Positions 17,055 through 24,564 of a DNA stretch of 36,410 nt are shown here, one piece after another; within the stretch, counting starts at the first letter, position 1; each line of letters starts with the position of its first letter. The stretch covers positions 1 to 36,410 of the forward strand of contig NZ_QOCB01000028.1 in the NCBI RefSeq assembly GCF_003318165.1, written 5' to 3'. The position numbers and the translations under genes are program-made. The notes beneath the pieces were generated by a model, which was given only the letters and a program-made list of their open reading frames with translations, had not been told where the DNA came from and did no database searches. This stretch comes from Psychromonas sp. B3M02 (lineage in GTDB: Bacteria; Pseudomonadota; Gammaproteobacteria; Enterobacterales; Psychromonadaceae).

Positions 17055-17381
17055 TTTTATTTTTATTCGGTTCCGCAACCCCAAACATCATATTATATGC
17101 GAGCCACGCTGCGCGTGGCGCTCGTATAAGATTCTATATTAATTTGTTTTTCATTAATTATAACAATCGATTAGGTCATTTTTTAATGGCTAATGGCTAA
17201 TGGTTAATGGTGATATGTTTAGGTTTTCTTTTAAGTTTATTGTTAACATTTATAAAAAAACAAAATATATAGGTTATATGGGAAGGTCAAAATATTAACT
17301 CATGCCGATAACTCAACCGCTGATCTCAGCTGAAGCTGAGGCGGTTTAAGTTCCTGTCATTCGTATGCATCGATTATTTAA
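17055..17381. other. noncoding stretch with hairpins and 7-bp tandem repeats
   Basis: No gene is visible. A GC-rich hairpin lies at about 17098-17128 (GCGAGCCACGC…GCGTGGCGCTCG). TAATGGC is tandemly repeated about four times at 17183-17210. A second hairpin at about 17315-17350 has an AACCGC…GCGGTT outer stem and a CTCAGCT/AGCTGAG inner stem. Paired palindromes flank this stretch on both sides (17011-17054 and 17382-17457). Confidence 0.5.
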
Positions 17382-17457
17382 TGTATAGCATGTGTGATAT
17401 ACACTATGTGTCATTTAAAATAAAGGCACAGTGACAAGCTTAAAAGTTACACTGTAA
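17382..17457. promoter_or_regulatory. 22-bp and 11-bp palindromes at the left inverted repeat
   Basis: TGTATAGCA-N5-GATATACA at 17382-17403 and TTACACTGTAA at 17447-17457. The second site lies inside the outer end of the 179-bp inverted repeat, so it is duplicated at 26093-26103. Confidence 0.6.
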
Positions 17458-17620
17458 TTATTTAATGTGATGCTAGAAGCCCTCCGCAGGAGAAAGCGAA
17501 GCGTAAAAGCTTGTGGGTTCGACTATCAAACTTACGTTAGAACGTTGCACTAGGTTCGCTCAAGCTAGCCTGAAGGCTTAAAACATAGCCCCCACCTGGA
17601 TTAACCGTCTTTTGACTTTG
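17442..17620 (+). repeat. 179-bp inverted repeat, left copy
   Basis: By direct comparison, identical without gaps to the reverse complement of 25930-26108. The outer end is AAAAGTTACACTG and the inner end GTCTTTTGACTTTG. The repeat stops 2 bases before the stop codon of the tyrosine recombinase gene. It contains several small internal inverted repeats (AGCCT-GA-AGGCT, CTCC-GCA-GGAG). It could be a recombinase substrate or a duplicated replicon/module boundary. Confidence 0.9.
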
Positions 17621-17622
17621 AC

Positions 17623-18489
17623 TTATCTACCAAGGTAAATAGCTGTTATTTGCTCTCTTTCATGACCAAGTTGTTTTGATATAAAAAGTCTAGCTTCTTT
17701 ATCAATTGCCTTTTGTTCTTTTGTTAAATTTTTAGATGTTAATCCCCCACATACTGGTGCTTTCCAACCAGTTATTTCAAGGTATAAATCTTGGGCGAAC
17801 TTATGTCTCAACCCATGAAGTTTAGAAAGTTCGGCCTGGGCCGTATGGCCCTCGTATATTTTTAGTTGCTGTATATAATTTCTGTGTTGTGGGATTAAAC
17901 TGCTTTTTCCAACGAATTTATGCGCAGCATCTAATATTTTTCTTTGTTCATCGTTTCTTATTTCGATAATTCTTTCTTTACCGCCTTTTGTCCAAGTATT
18001 TTTAAGTAAGATATGATCTCCTCTATCTGCAAATTCAGGAATGAATTTAATAGATTCTTCTCTCCTTAATCCAAAAGCTTTTTGTAATTGTAAAGAATGT
18101 TTAACATGCTCATCTTTCACTTTTTCAAGGGCAGCATTTTCAATGCTCCTTGATTTATCTTCATTGGTTACAAATTTTCTCTCTTGTATTCCATAATAAT
18201 CATTACTCCTTGATATTATAGAGGGTTTACCTATCTTTTCTGCCCACCATCTTAATGCTGTCATATAGTTTTTTATGGTCCCAGGGCTTCTTTCTTCTTT
18301 TGTCCAATGTTGAACTAGGCTATTTATATGCTTTGGCTTTAATGAAGAAGCAGACATTTTTCTATAACCATTTGCATGCAATAGATTAGCAATATTTTGT
18401 AGACGTTTTCCTCTACTGTTTTGAGTAGAAAAAGATCCGTCTTTGTTCCGGGTGCATAAATTTTTTAATTCATAATTTAAATTGTTCAT
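17623..18489 (-). CDS. tyrosine recombinase (phage-type integrase, Integrase_1-like)
   Basis: This 288-residue protein has an N-terminal SAM-like DNA-binding region (residues ~25-95) and a C-terminal catalytic domain. The catalytic set appears complete: Arg in 'FGLRREESIKF' (R142/R143), the beta-hairpin Lys in 'TWTKGGKER', H225-x-x-R228 in 'LHGLRHKF', H276 in 'QLGHE' and Y285 in 'AIYLG'. The ribosome site AGGA supports the ATG. The gene abuts the left 179-bp inverted repeat, so site-specific inversion or integration at those repeats is the natural hypothesis. Dimer resolution is an alternative. It ends only 3 residues after the catalytic Tyr. Confidence 0.88.
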   Translation of the reverse strand: MNNLNYELKNLCTRNKDGSFSTQNSRGKRLQNIANLLHANGYRKMSASSLKPKHINSLVQHWTKEERSPGTIKNYMTALRWWAEKIGKPSIISRSNDYYGIQERKFVTNEDKSRSIENAALEKVKDEHVKHSLQLQKAFGLRREESIKFIPEFADRGDHILLKNTWTKGGKERIIEIRNDEQRKILDAAHKFVGKSSLIPQHRNYIQQLKIYEGHTAQAELSKLHGLRHKFAQDLYLEITGWKAPVCGGLTSKNLTKEQKAIDKEARLFISKQLGHEREQITAIYLGR

Positions 18490-18655
18490 ACATCCTCGCT
18501 TTAATCAATGGTGTGTTTTTTAGGTAAGTGTTAATGCTTATATTAATACCGTAGTATTTAATATTCGGAAAACCGATAAAAAGCGAGGGACACCACTCCC
18601 TGTTTAGCCCATTTGGACTTATAACATGTTTATCTGTAGATAAATCAACTGCCAT
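18470..18655 (-). CDS. possible 61-residue protein upstream of the integrase
   Basis: This small ORF fills the gap between the upstream 133-residue gene and the integrase and overlaps the integrase start by 20 bp. Only a GAG triplet is visible as a ribosome site. No domain or membrane segment was recognised. It could equally be an untranslated gap. Confidence 0.3.
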   Translation of the reverse strand: MAVDLSTDKHVISPNGLNREWCPSLFIGFPNIKYYGINISINTYLKNTPLIKARMYEQFKL

Positions 18656-18667
18656 AGTTGAAACTCA

Positions 18668-19069
18668 TTAGCCTTCAGATTCTATTACACTTGATGCTAG
18701 TTGAGCTTTTTCTAGCCAATAATTGGATACCACTTTCGTTGCATCGGGCTTATTGGCTTGCGCTTTGATTAAGGCGCTACATACGGTCGTAATATCTGGT
18801 TTAAAACCATTTAGTATTTTCCGCATTTTTTTCTGAACTTCAGTTGCAGATTTAATTGCATCATCAGTTATTTTTACTTTTCTTAACTCATCTGGATCAA
18901 TTACCAGTTCAATTAGTTCTCCATTTTCTAGTTTATAAAGTTTTCCTTCTGTAAGTTCATCGGTAATACCTTTTGGGTTTTCTTTTTCATCTTCGTGTTC
19001 ATTTTTAACTCCTGTTTCTTGATTGTTTTCGTAATTTGTTGGTTGATTTATATGATGTTCATTATTCAT
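18668..19069 (-). CDS. hypothetical acidic protein
   Basis: This 133-residue protein has a low-complexity Asn/Glu-rich N-terminus (residues 1-35). A short beta motif (LTEGKLYKLENGELIELV) and a helical C-terminus follow. AAGGA 8 bases before the ATG supports the start. It is probably cotranscribed with the integrase downstream. The family is not recognised; an accessory or excisionase-like role is possible only from position. Confidence 0.55.
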   Translation of the reverse strand: MNNEHHINQPTNYENNQETGVKNEHEDEKENPKGITDELTEGKLYKLENGELIELVIDPDELRKVKITDDAIKSATEVQKKMRKILNGFKPDITTVCSALIKAQANKPDATKVVSNYWLEKAQLASSVIESEG

Positions 19070-19321
19070 TTTGTTGTCCTTTTTAGGTTTGGTTTTGGTT
19101 AATTATTTAACATTTTTGTTAAGGTTTTTTTTAAAAAATTGGCAGTTTTTTACCCACTGTTTAACATTTTAAATGTCTGTGATTGGGCTTCACTGTTCTT
19201 GATTTTTATAGTCATCAAGAAAGACTTTGCTTTGGATAAACCGCCAAAGCATCGGGTGGAAATCAAATAAAACAAAATAAAAAAATCAGAGAAAAAGAGT
19301 AATAAGAATTTTTTTATTTTG

Positions 19322-19361
19322 TTTTAGATCATTAGAGGAGAAAATTTCTAATGATCTAAAA
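19322..19361. repeat. 15-bp perfect hairpin
   Basis: TTTTAGATCATTAGA (19322-19336) and its exact inverse (19347-19361) are separated by a 10-base loop. It is in noncoding sequence upstream of the 133-residue gene and is one of a series of strong hairpins up to 19790. Confidence 0.7.
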
Positions 19362-19689
19362 AAGGGATATTGAGAAAATGAGAGTCGCTTAAAAGCTCTC
19401 TTAAAAAATGAAATGCACGTTTAGTGTTATATGAAGTGTGACATTAAATGTCACTTTGTGTTGCTTTTTGAATTTGAAAATTTGACGCTTCGCGTCATGC
19501 CTAAAGGCAGTATGCCTAGAGGCATATACAACTTACGGTGGCTTCGTCACTCTGCTGTCACTATAGATTTTAAGCTTCTAATCCAGTTAAATCAAGCCAT
19601 AGAACGAGAAACCGTAAGTCGTCACTACCTACGGTGTAGTGACGACTTACGAGCAAATGCATAATTATTTTCCTACGGAAAATAATGAC
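19362..19689. other. hairpin-rich noncoding region
   Basis: No supported gene. Hairpins seen are GTGACATT-A-AATGTCAC (19438-19454), TGACGC-TTC-GCGTCA (19484-19498), and a 16-bp perfect stem with a 7-base loop at 19613-19651 (CGTAAGTCGTCACTAC arm). This density is unusual for the plasmid. It suggests a functional DNA region such as an origin of transfer, a single-strand initiation site or a recombination site. Confidence 0.5.
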
Positions 19690-19745
19690 AAAAAAAAAGA
19701 GCATCGCTCTTTTTAAGAAAAAACCAATCTTAGATTGGCTTTTTA
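19690..19745 (-). terminator. tandem intrinsic terminators after the AcaB-like gene
   Basis: Read on the minus strand, a CCAATC/GATTGG hairpin is followed by T6, then an AAAGAGC/GCTCTTT hairpin by T9. Both also have A-runs on the other side, so they could act in both directions. They close the DUF2857/AcaB-like operon. Confidence 0.8.
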
Positions 19746-19788
19746 AAAATGAGTAATGTTAATTAAACAAATTAACATTACTCATTTT
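19746..19788. repeat. 19-bp perfect hairpin over the end of the AcaB-like gene
   Basis: Two perfectly complementary 19-base arms (19746-19764 and 19770-19788) flank a 5-base AAACA loop. The hairpin includes the last codons and stop of the AcaB-like gene. Its inner part (ATGTTAATTAAA) recurs in a 12-bp hairpin at 29571-29599. Confidence 0.75.
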
Positions 19789-20373
19789 GCTTTTTGCTTC
19801 CAACGCTTTTATATTTCCGATCTGAATATCTTCAATTGTTACGCTAGTACTTACATAGCTTTCTACTGAGTGAAATAAACTTCTTAGGCATTGGCCCATT
19901 GAGTTTATTTTGTCCTGGTAGTCGCTATCGGAGATTAACCCTAAATTATATATTGATTGTACCTCTCTAATGCAGAGGTCATAATCAGATAAAAGCAGGG
20001 CCACTTTATAACAAAGTGGTGCGGTGAATGTGAAGCTTTTCTCTATAGGGTTGTTGTTCTCTGCAACCAATATTTCGACCCCATTTTTTTTACTTTTCAT
20101 TATTATGTCTGCACAGTATTTTGATGTGTTTTTAATTTCAACTTCCGCTGCCGCGTAATTTTTCTTGGTAATTTTGATGTAATATTTTGCGTATGGGTTT
20201 TGCAAATTTGAGTCTCTTTCTACAATTTTAAACTTACTAGCAAATATCAAAAGACCTGCTATTTTATGTTTTTTTCTATTACTCCCATCGATTAGGTTGA
20301 TCGCATAGTTTGTATGGAATTTTATTTTTATTGCTTGTTTTAAGTTTGCTTGGGTTTGCATTGTATTAAGCAT
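19759..20373 (-). CDS. AcaB-like / TIGR03761 (PFL_4669 family) conjugative element regulator
   Basis: This protein of about 204 residues has 'KIAGLLIFASKFKIVERDSNLQNPYAKYY', then 'FTFTAPLCYKVALLLSDYDLCIREVQSIYNLGLIS', then 'GQCLRSLFHSVE'. These are the ordered landmarks of PFL_4669/AcaB proteins, which are needed for conjugation in IncC plasmids and occur in PFGI-1-class ICEs. I take the ATG at 20373. It has AGGGAG 8 bases upstream and overlaps the stop of the preceding gene (ATGCTTAA), while the in-frame ATG at 20430 lies deep inside that gene. It is likely a transcriptional regulator of transfer. Confidence 0.82.
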   Translation of the reverse strand: MLNTMQTQANLKQAIKIKFHTNYAINLIDGSNRKKHKIAGLLIFASKFKIVERDSNLQNPYAKYYIKITKKNYAAAEVEIKNTSKYCADIIMKSKKNGVEILVAENNNPIEKSFTFTAPLCYKVALLLSDYDLCIREVQSIYNLGLISDSDYQDKINSMGQCLRSLFHSVESYVSTSVTIEDIQIGNIKALEAKSKMSNVNLFN

Positions 20374-20998
20374 GTTTAATTCTCCCTGCGCCCTGGGTGT
20401 TTGATTTTTGAGGTTGGTTTCTAACTGCATGCCAAACTGTATTTAAAGGTATATTTAGTTCGGTGCTGATTCTTAATAGATCATGCTTTAGGTTGTCAGT
20501 TTTGGTTTCTTGATATCTTAGTGAAGCGGAATCTATATCCTCTAAATCTTGTCTACCTTTGGTTGTTATATTTATTTCATACTGCTTTCGTAGAGCCGCA
20601 GTTTGAGTTTTAGATATCTTAAATATATCGTGGAGGCAGAAACTGGACGCTCCTTTTCTTAGGTAAAGTAAAAGCTCTTCCCTTTGTGTTCTTGATGTAT
20701 GAAGATTTAATAAAATTCTACCGATTTCTTCGAATGAAATCGTCATAGAAACGCTAGATTCATCCCCATGAAACTGAATTATTCTATGAGAATCTTTTAT
20801 TAATGAATCTATGCCCATTAAATCTGTACTGCTTATATCCCTGGCTAATGTTGGAGGGATTAAACTAGATTGTTTAAATGAGTTATGTTGCTGAACAATC
20901 ATATTCACTAAGCTATGAATAACCGTTTTAGCTAATACCTTTTGTTCAGAAAATAGTATTTTTTCATCGAGTATAGTTCTTTCCATGATGTCACCCAT
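20366..20998 (-). CDS. DUF2857/FlhC-like regulator
   Basis: This protein of about 210 residues has a central motif 'LLLYLRKGASSFCLHDIFKISKTQTAALRKQYEI', the helix-turn-helix-like signature of DUF2857 and FlhC-related activators found near TIGR03761 genes in ICEs. A second helical segment follows ('LLRISTELNIPLNTVWHAVRNQ'). M5 (MERTILDE) is an alternative start. It is the first gene of an operon with the AcaB-like gene and divergent from an HTH-like gene. It probably activates transfer or excision functions, as SetCD/AcaCD do. Confidence 0.65.
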   Translation of the reverse strand: MGDIMERTILDEKILFSEQKVLAKTVIHSLVNMIVQQHNSFKQSSLIPPTLARDISSTDLMGIDSLIKDSHRIIQFHGDESSVSMTISFEEIGRILLNLHTSRTQREELLLYLRKGASSFCLHDIFKISKTQTAALRKQYEINITTKGRQDLEDIDSASLRYQETKTDNLKHDLLRISTELNIPLNTVWHAVRNQPQKSNTQGAGRIKHA

Positions 20999-21261
20999 AT
21001 ATGGTTAGTTGCGTATCTAAAAATGAGTAAATACTTTATTGTGCTTATTATTTATCATTTATTTTGTTTTTGTGTTCCCTAACGGGTACATTATATACCA
21101 TAATATAGTTTTTGCGCCAATTTTTGTACCTATGTCTATTTTTGCAATAGATCCTTTTTTGATCTTTTTGATTATTATCTAGCCTGTTGTAATTGTGAAT
21201 TACTTATAACTTTGTATTACAATGAAAAAAAAATTTAACTCTTTATTATGGTGCATTATTT
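20999..21261. promoter_or_regulatory. divergent promoter region
   Basis: This 263-bp AT-rich gap lies between the divergent DUF2857-like and HTH-like genes. It contains GGTA-N7-TACC around 21087 and TATA-rich segments suited to promoters in both directions. No copy of the plasmid's 22-bp or 11-bp palindromes is present. Confidence 0.4.
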
Positions 21262-21735
21262 GTGAGCAGTTTTTTCGAAGGTAATTTTAAATGTGGCAAG
21301 CTTGATGAGAGGGATTTTTCTTCGGATGATCCTATTTTGCGGATTGCAGCTCTTTATAAAAAGATAAATATTAGTCGATTTTCAGAGACGAAATCAATTT
21401 CAAGAAAGCAATTATATAAAATGAGGGATTCAGGTTTTGTGCCTAGAACGATTTTGCTTGATATGTGCCAAGAGGCGAGAATAAGCCCTGTTTTAGTTGA
21501 GTTTTCACCTAAAGAAAGATTAATGTTTTTTTCTGACCTTTGCTCTTATATTAAAGAGTCTGATGTTAACTCTTTATTTGAAGATGCATTAGAAAATCAT
21601 GAAGATAAAACTACGATTTCATTATTAAATTTATTGCATAATTTATATAAAAGTGGAGATATATCTGACTCTGTATTTCAAAATAAAATGCAAAAAATTC
21701 TGTCTGCTGAAGAAAATGCATCTATAAGGTACTGA
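21262..21735 (+). CDS. hypothetical HTH-like protein divergent from the transfer regulators
   Basis: This 157-residue protein has 'SISRKQLYKMRDSGFVPRTILLDMCQEARISPVLVEF', which reads like a Cro/XRE-type helix-turn-helix. A helical C-terminal half follows ('TISLLNLLHNLYKSGDISDSVF'). The only plausible start is GTG at 21262 with a weak GGTG upstream. It is possibly the repressor opposing the DUF2857/AcaB-like operon. Confidence 0.55.
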   Translation: MSSFFEGNFKCGKLDERDFSSDDPILRIAALYKKINISRFSETKSISRKQLYKMRDSGFVPRTILLDMCQEARISPVLVEFSPKERLMFFSDLCSYIKESDVNSLFEDALENHEDKTTISLLNLLHNLYKSGDISDSVFQNKMQKILSAEENASIRY

Positions 21736-21752
21736 AGTTGATTACTTAATTT

Positions 21753-22450
<698 letters not shown>

Positions 22451-22554
22451 GTTACCCCTCTCAAGATAAAACTGAAATTATTTAATTTACTATTAAACCG
22501 CTCGATATCAATAGGAATGAGATATAAGAATATTGTTTCTAGCGAGGTGCTATT

Positions 22555-22989
22555 GTGAATGAAAAAATTAAACTTACTAATTATGAAAAAAAATGGATTC
22601 CTAAGTTGGCAAGCATGACTTCGAATACCGCTATTATTCATTTAATAATAGAGCTAGATGATACATACATGGGAATTAATTCTTATGTGGGTGATTTTGA
22701 ACTACCTGGGTATGTACTTACAGCTGCGCTTGAAAGAAACAAATTTGCACATGAAAAATTCAAAAAAAAAGCGTTCTTACTGAGTCTTTACGAAATGGAT
22801 TTTTTTAAAGTGGGCGTAAGGCTAGTTGGAGATAAAGATATTAAATGGAACCCTATCGATGAAACGTTAAAAACTTTTATTACTCGGCATGGTGACGATG
22901 AGGTAATTTATTTTGAAAACAAATTATTTGAAGAGCTTATTTTTAGCTTCAAAGAGCGATTTAGTAAGCTCTCCTGTATTAACAACTAA
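22555..22989 (+). CDS. hypothetical protein coupled to the TraI-like gene
   Basis: This 144-residue mixed alpha/beta protein has no recognised domain ('GYVLTAALERNKFAHEKFKKKAF', 'KVGVRLVGDKDIKWNPIDETL'). It starts with GTG preceded by GAGGTG at 5 bases. Its 3' end overlaps the TraI-like gene by 77 bp in a different frame, so the two are translationally coupled or joined by a frameshift. It could be a relaxosome accessory protein. Confidence 0.6.
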   Translation: MNEKIKLTNYEKKWIPKLASMTSNTAIIHLIIELDDTYMGINSYVGDFELPGYVLTAALERNKFAHEKFKKKAFLLSLYEMDFFKVGVRLVGDKDIKWNPIDETLKTFITRHGDDEVIYFENKLFEELIFSFKERFSKLSCINN

Positions 22990-23767
22990 ACCTGTTGATG
23001 ATTACACATTGCTTCTCGGTAGTTTGTACTACGAGTCTGGTGTAAGCAAAAAAGTGTTTTTTGAGGTTTATATTAAGACTGCTCAAAACTATTTTACGCG
23101 TGTAAATAAATCAGCCAATGAAAGGGAGTTATTCCCGATAATAAAAGCTGCGATGAGAAAAAGGCGAGATTATTATCTACCTGATGGTGTTGTGCCTGAA
23201 GATGTTCATTGCCAACGTGATGTGTGGACGTTTGCGACTTTTTTAACTGGACTGTTATTGCCTCTGAAATTTTCAGATTTAAAACCTGTATTGGATAAAA
23301 TATTGCCAAAGGAGTGCAAGGTATGGTTAGTAAATAAATCCGTCATGGCTTCTTTACTATCTTTAGCTGAAGGTAATAGGTTAGATGCTAATGGCGAGAT
23401 CTTGTGTTCTTTTTATAAAAAAGAAAACGTTAAAGAAGATACGTTAAGTGAGGAATTTAAAGCGGAAGATAAAAAACAAAATGAAGATAATAAACAAGAT
23501 GGAACGTTAACCAATAAAGAGGTTGGGGAATTATGTTTAGCTTGGTTATATGAGCAAGCTAAAAACAAAAGTGAAATTTGCTATATCAAAGAAGAACGCT
23601 TGTTTATAAAAAGCCCTAGTGCATTTATTGCCTACGGAAAGGAAACTAAAAGATCATGGAAAAGCATACAAAAAGGCGTTATCAAATTAGGGAGGCACTT
23701 ACCTAACCCTGAAAATAACACGCCATTCATTAAAATCGAAAACAAAAATATGATAGTTATCGTTTAA
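22913..23767 (+). CDS. reduced TraI-like protein (TraI_2 / TraI_2_C, MobH relaxase relative)
   Basis: This 284-residue protein, starting at TTG with AGGT upstream, shows the framework of MobH relaxases. 'YTLLLGSLYYESGVSKKVFF' (31-50) matches the domain start. 'KAAMRKRRDYYLPDGVVPEDVHCQRDVWTFATFLTGLLL' (78-116) matches the region preceding the HD motif. 'LAWLYEQAKNKSEICYIKEERLFIKSPSAF…WKSIQKGVIKLGRH' (209-262) matches the C-terminal TraI_2_C domain. It is less than half the usual length. The HHxxGGLLxH and LLHD metal-site residues are absent (LLLPLK at the HD position). It may be an unusual relaxase or a non-catalytic DNA-binding derivative. Confidence 0.65.
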   Translation: MKTNYLKSLFLASKSDLVSSPVLTTKPVDDYTLLLGSLYYESGVSKKVFFEVYIKTAQNYFTRVNKSANERELFPIIKAAMRKRRDYYLPDGVVPEDVHCQRDVWTFATFLTGLLLPLKFSDLKPVLDKILPKECKVWLVNKSVMASLLSLAEGNRLDANGEILCSFYKKENVKEDTLSEEFKAEDKKQNEDNKQDGTLTNKEVGELCLAWLYEQAKNKSEICYIKEERLFIKSPSAFIAYGKETKRSWKSIQKGVIKLGRHLPNPENNTPFIKIENKNMIVIV

Positions 23768-23768
23768 T

Positions 23769-24023
23769 TTATGGGCGGTTTTTATTTTTGTATGGATCAT
23801 TTAAATCAAATCCAAAAGAGTATTTATCATCTAGTTTTTCATTTCCATTCTCATCCAACATATATGGAGAGGATTGATTATCAGCTCTGTTGTTCGCGAA
23901 GGCCGAAGTAATAACAGTAAATAGAAATGTGAACAAAATGGTCAATAGCTTAATGAATAAGGGAGTTAAAACTTTAAATAAATGATTAACATCGTTCATT
24001 AACTTTGTTTTGTTATTGTTCAT
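23769..24023 (-). CDS. small membrane protein
   Basis: This 84-residue protein has a central transmembrane helix or signal (residues ~16-43, LFIKLLTILFTFLFTVITSAFA) and an acidic Asp/Asn-rich tail. The start overlaps the stop of the upstream HTH-like gene and has AAAGGA 5 bases before the ATG. It is convergent with the TraI-like gene. The function is unknown. Confidence 0.6.
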   Translation of the reverse strand: MNNNKTKLMNDVNHLFKVLTPLFIKLLTILFTFLFTVITSAFANNRADNQSSPYMLDENGNEKLDDKYSFGFDLNDPYKNKNRP

Positions 24024-24270
24024 GAGAATCCTTTGTTTCCGGTTTGTTAACTGTTTTTAAAAAGGATGAATAACTGGCTTTATGCTTATTAAAATAACGA
24101 CCAACCGTCCGCTCAGAGACTGTAACGTGTTGTGATGCTAGCCACGTCTTGATACTAGAATAGGAGTAACCTTCGGAGCGGAGCTCAAAAACACTAAGCT
24201 GATGAGCTTCTATTTTATCTCTTGCGAGGGTTTTTGGTTGATGAATATTCTTAAAAGTATTTAAATCCAC
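24013..24270 (-). CDS. small HTH protein
   Basis: This 85-residue protein, starting at GTG with AGGA 7 bases upstream, has 'LSVFELRSEGYSYSSIKTWLASQHVTVSERTVGRYF'. That is a clear two-helix resolvase/transposase-like HTH ('WLA…VSERTVGRYF'). Two direct 18-bp repeats lie just upstream and are its likely binding sites. It is possibly a relaxosome or copy-control accessory protein. Confidence 0.65.
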   Translation of the reverse strand: MDLNTFKNIHQPKTLARDKIEAHQLSVFELRSEGYSYSSIKTWLASQHVTVSERTVGRYFNKHKASYSSFLKTVNKPETKDSHEQ

Positions 24271-24292
24271 ATTAAAATCCTGTATTGTCGGT

Positions 24293-24330
24293 CACTAGTA
24301 GTCAACTTTAGCCACTAGTAGTCAACTTTA
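24293..24330. repeat. two 18-bp direct repeats upstream of the small HTH gene
   Basis: CACTAGTAGTCAACTTTA occurs twice, at 24293-24310 and 24313-24330 (20-bp period), between the divergent HTH gene and the replication control region. They are probably operators or iteron-like sites. A TATAAT follows at 24334-24339 on the + strand. Confidence 0.75.
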
Positions 24331-24423
24331 ATCTATAATGCTATTGTTATCAAATGTAACTTGTAATGCGCTTGAAGATTATAAAGCTATTATAGGTATG
24401 AATTAACGAAGATATTGCAGATG

Positions 24424-24512
24424 AAAAAAAACCTGCCTTTGGCGAGACAGGTTTTTTAAAGTATAAGCCTAAGCAAACATAAACTTAGAAATACAAATAG
24501 TTGTTTAAGTTT
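24424..24512 (-). ncRNA. copA: candidate CopA-type antisense RNA controlling repA
   Basis: A hairpin with AAAAAACCTG/CAGGTTTTTT arms at about 24427-24453 ends in a U8 run on the minus strand. Its sense-strand loop TTTGGCGAG contains the UUGGCG (YUNR) element typical of IncFII/IncI/IncB antisense targets. A CATAAT -10-like box on the minus strand at 24520-24525 would start an RNA near 24512. That gives about 89 nt, the usual CopA length. It lies antisense to the repA leader, as in R1. The 5' end is inferred. Confidence 0.6.
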
Positions 24513-24522
24513 ACTTGGAATT

Positions 24523-24564
24523 ATGCGTTTTGCAAGTCTCAATTTAAAATTGAGTAAAAAATGA
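24523..24564 (+). CDS. 13-residue repA leader peptide (tap/repY-like)
   Basis: MRFASLNLKLSKK is encoded with TTGGA upstream of its ATG. Its stop codon overlaps the repA start (ATGA at 24561-24564). This arrangement is the hallmark of IncFII and related replicons, where translation of a leader peptide opens the repA ribosome site and antisense RNA blocks it. A CTCAATTT-A-AAATTGAG hairpin lies just before repA, and repA itself has no ribosome site. Confidence 0.7.
   Translation: MRFASLNLKLSKK

Noticed and set aside
17623-18489. Tyrosine recombinase as a TcpM-like relaxase replacing the missing TraI
   Set aside because: Such relaxases exist in clostridial plasmids, but this protein has an ordinary integrase catalytic set and abuts an inverted repeat. 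A TraI-like gene is also present, so recombination is the simpler role.
19431-19664. 77-residue open reading frame on the + strand
   Set aside because: It runs through several strong hairpins, lacks a ribosome site and has no protein-like features. The DNA structure explains the region better.
24523-24564. IncI/IncB-type pseudoknot (CGCCAA near the repA start pairing with UUGGCG)
   Set aside because: No CGCCAA is present near the leader peptide or repA start, so the tap-type (IncFII) mechanism fits better than the pseudoknot type.
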